A DNA stretch of 64,000 nt from Robiginitalea marina (GTDB lineage: Bacteria; Bacteroidota; Bacteroidia; Flavobacteriales; Flavobacteriaceae): assembly GCF_024006985.1 (NCBI RefSeq), contig NZ_JAMXIB010000001.1, forward strand, positions 124,001-188,000. Direction: 5' to 3'. Made by a program: the position numbers and the translations under genes. The notes under the pieces are model-generated. The model did not search any database. It saw only the letters and a program-made list of their open reading frames with translations, and had not been told where the DNA came from. Below are positions 61,032 through 64,000 of this stretch, one piece after another (the first letter of the stretch is position 1; every line of letters starts with the position of its first letter).

Positions 61032-62926
61032 GACAGGGAGTATTGGTTTTCGGCTCCGAGGACTAGGGTGCCCTTGTGGAGGAGGCGTTGGAGGCAGTTC
61101 AGGGCTGCGCTTTCAGGCTGCCCTGTGGTTTGCAGGAGTTCCCGCGAGGTTTTCGGGCCCTGCCGTAGGGCGCTGAGGAGGGCTTCTTCCACCTCCCGGA
61201 GGGCCTTTGCATCGAGGGGCTTCTTGGCCTGGCAGACATCGCATGACCCGCAGGGCTGGGCCGATATTTCCCCAAAGTACCGCAGCAGCTGTACCTGCCT
61301 GCATACGCGGTCGTTGGTGAGGTAGGAGGCCATCTGCCCGACCTTTTCGCGCTTCACCTTCAGACGTTGTTCGATGGCGCCAGACAGCGCATAAATGGTC
61401 CGCTCGTCTTCCCTGGGGACCAAAAATCGGATTTCAAGGTCGCCCTGCGCGGTTTCCAGCTCCAGAAGGCCGTCTTTTTCAAGTTGCTTCAAGTACTCCA
61501 GCAAGGTTGTTTCCGTGACCGATAACCGGGCAGCCAGGGAACGGAGGTCCAGAGGGGTTGGGAAATCAAATACCCCCCCATAAGTGCGGAGCAGCACCTG
61601 AATGGCAGGTTGCAGGCCGGGGTAGGTATCCATGTAGTTCCAAAGGGTGTCTTTACCACAGATAAACTGCACGCGCGTGGCCTGCCAGAATTGCTGCGAA
61701 AGGGAAAGGACCCCCTGACGGTCGAGCAGCTCCAGGGCATTGAAGGTTTCGGGCACAGGCAGGTGATAGGTTTCGCAAAAATCCGAAAAGCGAAAGGAAA
61801 AAGGGCCCTCGGCAAGCTCCCCGTAGGGGAGTTTGAAAAAGGCGTTTATTTTCCGGTAGGTGCTTAGCACGTCCCTGACCTCGGGCAGGCTACCAAGGTA
61901 ATGCTCCCGGCTGCGGGCAATATCCCCGGGGGCCAGGAGCAGTTCGGCCCGGGCCGGGTTCCCATCGCGCCCTGCCCTGCCGGCTTCCTGAAAATAGTGT
62001 TCCAGGGTTTCAGGGACTTCATAATGCACCACCAGGCGCACATCGGCCTTGTCAATCCCCATCCCAAAGGCATTGGTGGCGACCATGACCCTAAGGGAAC
62101 CGCCCTGCCAGTCGCGCAGCAACTTGCTTTTGCGATCGCCATCGAGCCCCCCGTGGAAAGCATCGGCCTTTATGCCCTGCCCGTTGAGGTAGGAGGCCAG
62201 AGCCACGGTGGCCCGACGCGTTTGCACGTATACGATGGCGCTACCCGGATGCTCCCCCAGCAATTTCCTGAGGCGGTAGTTTTTGTCCTCGGTTGGCTGG
62301 AGGGAATACACAATATTGGGTCGGTGGACCGAATCCCTGAAAGTGCGCGGCGCCTGCATGGCCAGGGATTTCTCGACATCTGTGAGGACTTCGGGGGTAG
62401 CCGTGGCCGTAAGGGCCATCATGGGGACTCCCGGATGCAGGTCGCGCAGTATGGCGCATTTCCTGTACGCCGGTCTAAAGTCAAACCCCCATTGCGAAAT
62501 ACAGTGGGCCTCGTCGATGGCGATGAGGTTTATCTCGAGGGTTTTCAGGCGCTCCAGTACGAGGTCCTGCCCCAGGCGCTCCGGGGAAAGGTACAGGAAA
62601 TCAAAATTCCCGAATTCGGCATTGTCGAGTTTTCGAATCAGGTCCTCCTGCCGAAGCTTTCCGGAAAGGCTCATGGCCCGAATGCCCCGGGCCTTGAGAT
62701 CCGCAACCTGGTCTTCCATCAGGGCCAGCAGGGGAGAGACCACCAGGCACAGGCCGGGCATGGCCAGGCCGGGGACCTGGTAGCAAAGGGATTTGCCTCC
62801 ACCGGTCGGGAGCAGGGCAATAACATCCCTTCCCTCCATGACGGAGGCGATGATTTCCGCCTGGGAACCCCGGAACCCCGGGTAGCCCCAGTACTGCCTG
62901 AGTATTTCATTAGGGGCCTTATCCAT
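61028..62926 (-). CDS. recQ: RecQ-family ATP-dependent DNA helicase (without HRDC domain)
   Basis: 632 residues. Walker A LLPTGGGKSLCYQ (near residue 40), DEAH box IAIDEAHCISQWGFDFRPAY (near 133), motif VI QEAGRAGRDGNPARAELL, then the RecQ zinc-binding region, whose cysteines include CGSCDVC near residue 555, and a winged helix. There is no C-terminal HRDC domain. Many Bacteroidota carry two RecQ-type genes, of which this is the shorter kind. It unwinds 3'-tailed DNA in repair. It overlaps both neighbours: the AAA ATPase gene by 8 bases and fmt by 4. Confidence 0.94.
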   Translation of the reverse strand: MDKAPNEILRQYWGYPGFRGSQAEIIASVMEGRDVIALLPTGGGKSLCYQVPGLAMPGLCLVVSPLLALMEDQVADLKARGIRAMSLSGKLRQEDLIRKLDNAEFGNFDFLYLSPERLGQDLVLERLKTLEINLIAIDEAHCISQWGFDFRPAYRKCAILRDLHPGVPMMALTATATPEVLTDVEKSLAMQAPRTFRDSVHRPNIVYSLQPTEDKNYRLRKLLGEHPGSAIVYVQTRRATVALASYLNGQGIKADAFHGGLDGDRKSKLLRDWQGGSLRVMVATNAFGMGIDKADVRLVVHYEVPETLEHYFQEAGRAGRDGNPARAELLLAPGDIARSREHYLGSLPEVRDVLSTYRKINAFFKLPYGELAEGPFSFRFSDFCETYHLPVPETFNALELLDRQGVLSLSQQFWQATRVQFICGKDTLWNYMDTYPGLQPAIQVLLRTYGGVFDFPTPLDLRSLAARLSVTETTLLEYLKQLEKDGLLELETAQGDLEIRFLVPREDERTIYALSGAIEQRLKVKREKVGQMASYLTNDRVCRQVQLLRYFGEISAQPCGSCDVCQAKKPLDAKALREVEEALLSALRQGPKTSRELLQTTGQPESAALNCLQRLLHKGTLVLGAENQYSLS

Positions 62927-63485
62927 ACCACTGCTGAATCATTCCCAATAGGTTTTCTGCCCGGTCCTTCACAGATCCCGAGGGCAGGGTTTGTACCCGG
63001 TACCCGCACCGGGCGTAGCTCCGGGCAAGGTAATCGTGGATTTCGCAGGCCTGCTGGAAACTTTCCAGGCGGGCTTCGTCGCGGGTATAAATTTCCTCCC
63101 ACGGCGGGAGCAGGATGGCTGCATCATAGCGCAAATCCTGGCAGGGTCCGGTGAATTCTTCGCAATAGCCCTGCCCGAAATAATCCATGTAGGCAATAAC
63201 ATCGGGGATGCCGCGGTCGTAAAATACAAATGGCTCCTGCAATTGGGAGGCATGCTGGTACTGCTGCATCCTCCCGTGGAGGATTTTGCGGTTAAAGGCA
63301 TATGGATCCGATACAAAGGCCAGGGGATTTATCAGGGGTTCCGTCCCGTCCCGTCCTTTTTTGGCCTCCAGGGTCATTTCCCTGATGATTTCGTGGAAAC
63401 AGACGTATCCCCTGCCTTCCAGTTCCCTGACCAGGGCGGTTTTCCCTGTCCCGGGCCCCCCTGTGATTACAATCCGCCTTGCCAT
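62919..63485 (-). CDS. AAA_28-type P-loop ATPase/kinase
   Basis: 188 residues from the ATG at 63,485 (MARRIVITGGPGTGKTALV); a start at 63,509 would lie upstream of the predicted transcription start. Walker A GGPGTGKT is at residues 8-15. The later DRGIPDVIAYMDYFG and LPPWEEIYTRDEARLESF are typical of the AAA_28/NadR-kinase-like family. The substrate is unknown. It is the first gene of the operon with recQ and fmt. Confidence 0.88.
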   Translation of the reverse strand: MARRIVITGGPGTGKTALVRELEGRGYVCFHEIIREMTLEAKKGRDGTEPLINPLAFVSDPYAFNRKILHGRMQQYQHASQLQEPFVFYDRGIPDVIAYMDYFGQGYCEEFTGPCQDLRYDAAILLPPWEEIYTRDEARLESFQQACEIHDYLARSYARCGYRVQTLPSGSVKDRAENLLGMIQQWYG

Positions 63486-63506
63486 TGCCTTTTGGGTGCT
63501 TGAAGG

Positions 63507-63537
63507 CAAAAGTACGCAATCCGCCCGGCTCGTTCAA
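63507..63537 (-). promoter_or_regulatory. Flavobacterial-type promoter of the AAA_28-recQ-fmt operon
   Basis: The minus strand shows TTG (63,535-63,537), a 20-base spacer and TACTTTTG (63,507-63,514), 22 bases before the chosen start codon. Confidence 0.7.
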
Positions 63538-63552
63538 CCCGTAGCTTTGGCG

Positions 63553-63560
63553 TATATTTG
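63553..63560 (+). promoter_or_regulatory. Candidate -7 element of the DUF493 gene
   Basis: TATATTTG, 13 bases before the ATG at 63,574, giving a very short leader. A second match, TAGCTTTG, is at 63,542-63,549. It is divergent from the AAA_28 promoter, whose TTG lies only 16 bases away. Confidence 0.5.
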
Positions 63561-63573
63561 CAAAAAAGATAAA

Positions 63574-63861
63574 ATGGAGCAGCAGGATCCGGAAGCCTTC
63601 TACAGCCGCCTGAGGGAAGAACTCCTCAACGATACCGAGTGGCCGTCAAAATACCTTTTTAAGTTCATCATCCCGACCGATACGGAAAAAATTGCGCAAA
63701 TCCAGGCCATTTTTGATAATACCGGGGCCGTGGTGGAGTCCAAACAATCGAAGACCGGCAAATACACCAGCCTGTCCATTACCGTCTATTATGACCATCC
63801 GGACCAGGTGATTGAGAAATATGTGGCCGTAGGAAAGGTGGAAGGAGTTATCTCCCTCTGA
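63574..63861 (+). CDS. DUF493 family protein (YbeD-like)
   Basis: 95 residues from the ATG at 63,574 (MEQQDPEAFYSRLREELL); the longer open frame upstream only mirrors the AAA_28 gene. WPSKYLFKFIIPTDTEKIAQI and SKTGKYTSLSITVYY are typical of DUF493, a small ferredoxin-like domain with a possible regulatory role. Next comes the DUF4290 gene, the usual flavobacterial order. Confidence 0.92.
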   Translation: MEQQDPEAFYSRLREELLNDTEWPSKYLFKFIIPTDTEKIAQIQAIFDNTGAVVESKQSKTGKYTSLSITVYYDHPDQVIEKYVAVGKVEGVISL

Positions 63862-63945
63862 CCATGGCCATATCATTTTAATTTGGTACTTTGCAGGCCG
63901 GGGAGAAGCCCCGGAAATTGCCCTAAAACATACATCCTTTATCCG

Positions 63946-64000
63946 TTGAACGCAGTAGAAAACCTTCAGTACAATACCGAACGCCCGCACCTCCACATCC
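63946..64000 (+). CDS. DUF4290 family protein, partial (first 18 codons)
   Basis: A TTG-initiated frame, MNAVENLQYNTERPHLHI, runs off the right edge and matches the conserved start of DUF4290 proteins of Bacteroidota, which normally lie between DUF493 and murA. A GC-rich hairpin (CCGGGG / CCCCGG, 63,898-63,914) lies in the leader. The rest of the gene is outside the window. Confidence 0.75.
   Translation, partial: MNAVENLQYNTERPHLHI

Noticed and set aside
61901-63154. 417-codon plus-strand frame opposite recQ
   Set aside because: Covers conserved helicase motifs on the other strand; no domain in the translated product.

Overview
The window looks like chromosome of a flavobacterium (Bacteroidota, Flavobacteriaceae). 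The evidence is gldF/gldG gliding-motility genes, promoters of the TTG-N19..21-TAnnTTTG type, no reliance on Shine-Dalgarno sites, tRNA without an encoded CCA end, and the gene strings DUF493-DUF4290 and START-like/aminotransferase IV/YqgE/HU. Base composition is high in GC for the family, which would suit a Robiginitalea-like marine genus; that name is a guess. No phage, insertion sequence or CRISPR array was seen.

Bases 1-34,700 are a large Wzy-dependent exopolysaccharide/capsule locus. From the left, on the minus strand: an acyl-CoA ligase (cut by the window edge), a NAD-synthase-like amidase, an asparagine-synthase-like amidotransferase, an acyl carrier protein, a hexapeptide acyltransferase, two CelD/BcsL-type GNAT proteins, a FemAB-like protein, the initiating sugar-phosphate transferase and two GT4 glycosyltransferases. 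An AT-rich block (about 11.8-17.5 kb) carries an ATP-grasp ligase, the Wzy-like polymerase, a GT4 enzyme and the Wzx-like flippase. It is followed by a lipoprotein with 14 thrombospondin-3 repeats and leucine-rich-type repeats, and by a lipoprotein resembling polysaccharide lyases/hydrolases. A minus-strand precursor group comes next (TviB-like and Ugd dehydrogenases, a TviC/WbpP-like epimerase, a UDP-glucuronate 4-epimerase). A plus-strand operon then holds a PglE-like aminotransferase, a PglF-like dehydratase, Wza and the Wzc kinase. A PHP-domain tyrosine phosphatase faces the Wzc gene. Together these predict a polymer containing uronic acids (GalNAcA, GlcA, GalA) and a diamino-trideoxy sugar, begun by a PglC-type enzyme and probably decorated with acyl, amide or aminoacyl groups.

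Bases 35,500-46,300 are mixed: pyruvate phosphate dikinase, a membrane protein, a succinate dehydrogenase/fumarate reductase SdhAB pair with no SdhC next to it, mnmE, a DUF4870 protein, a third GNAT paralogue of the capsule type, and a lipoprotein with a probable Cys-Gln thioester-type domain.

Bases 46,400-64,000 are mostly housekeeping: dnaN, gldG, gldF, a monooxygenase-like protein and a SAM hydroxide adenosyltransferase on the minus strand; phoH and purC divergent from them; a DnaQ-like exonuclease with a cNMP/CBS/DUF294 protein; two tandem paralogous exported glycine-zipper proteins; tRNA-Met; START-like protein, aminotransferase IV, YqgE, HU, fmt, recQ, an AAA_28 ATPase, DUF493, and the first codons of a DUF4290 protein at the right edge.

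The most interesting part is the ligase/ACP/amidotransferase/acyltransferase set in the capsule locus, which looks like a carrier-protein route for decorating a polysaccharide. All assignments come from reading motifs and family recall; no database search was run.
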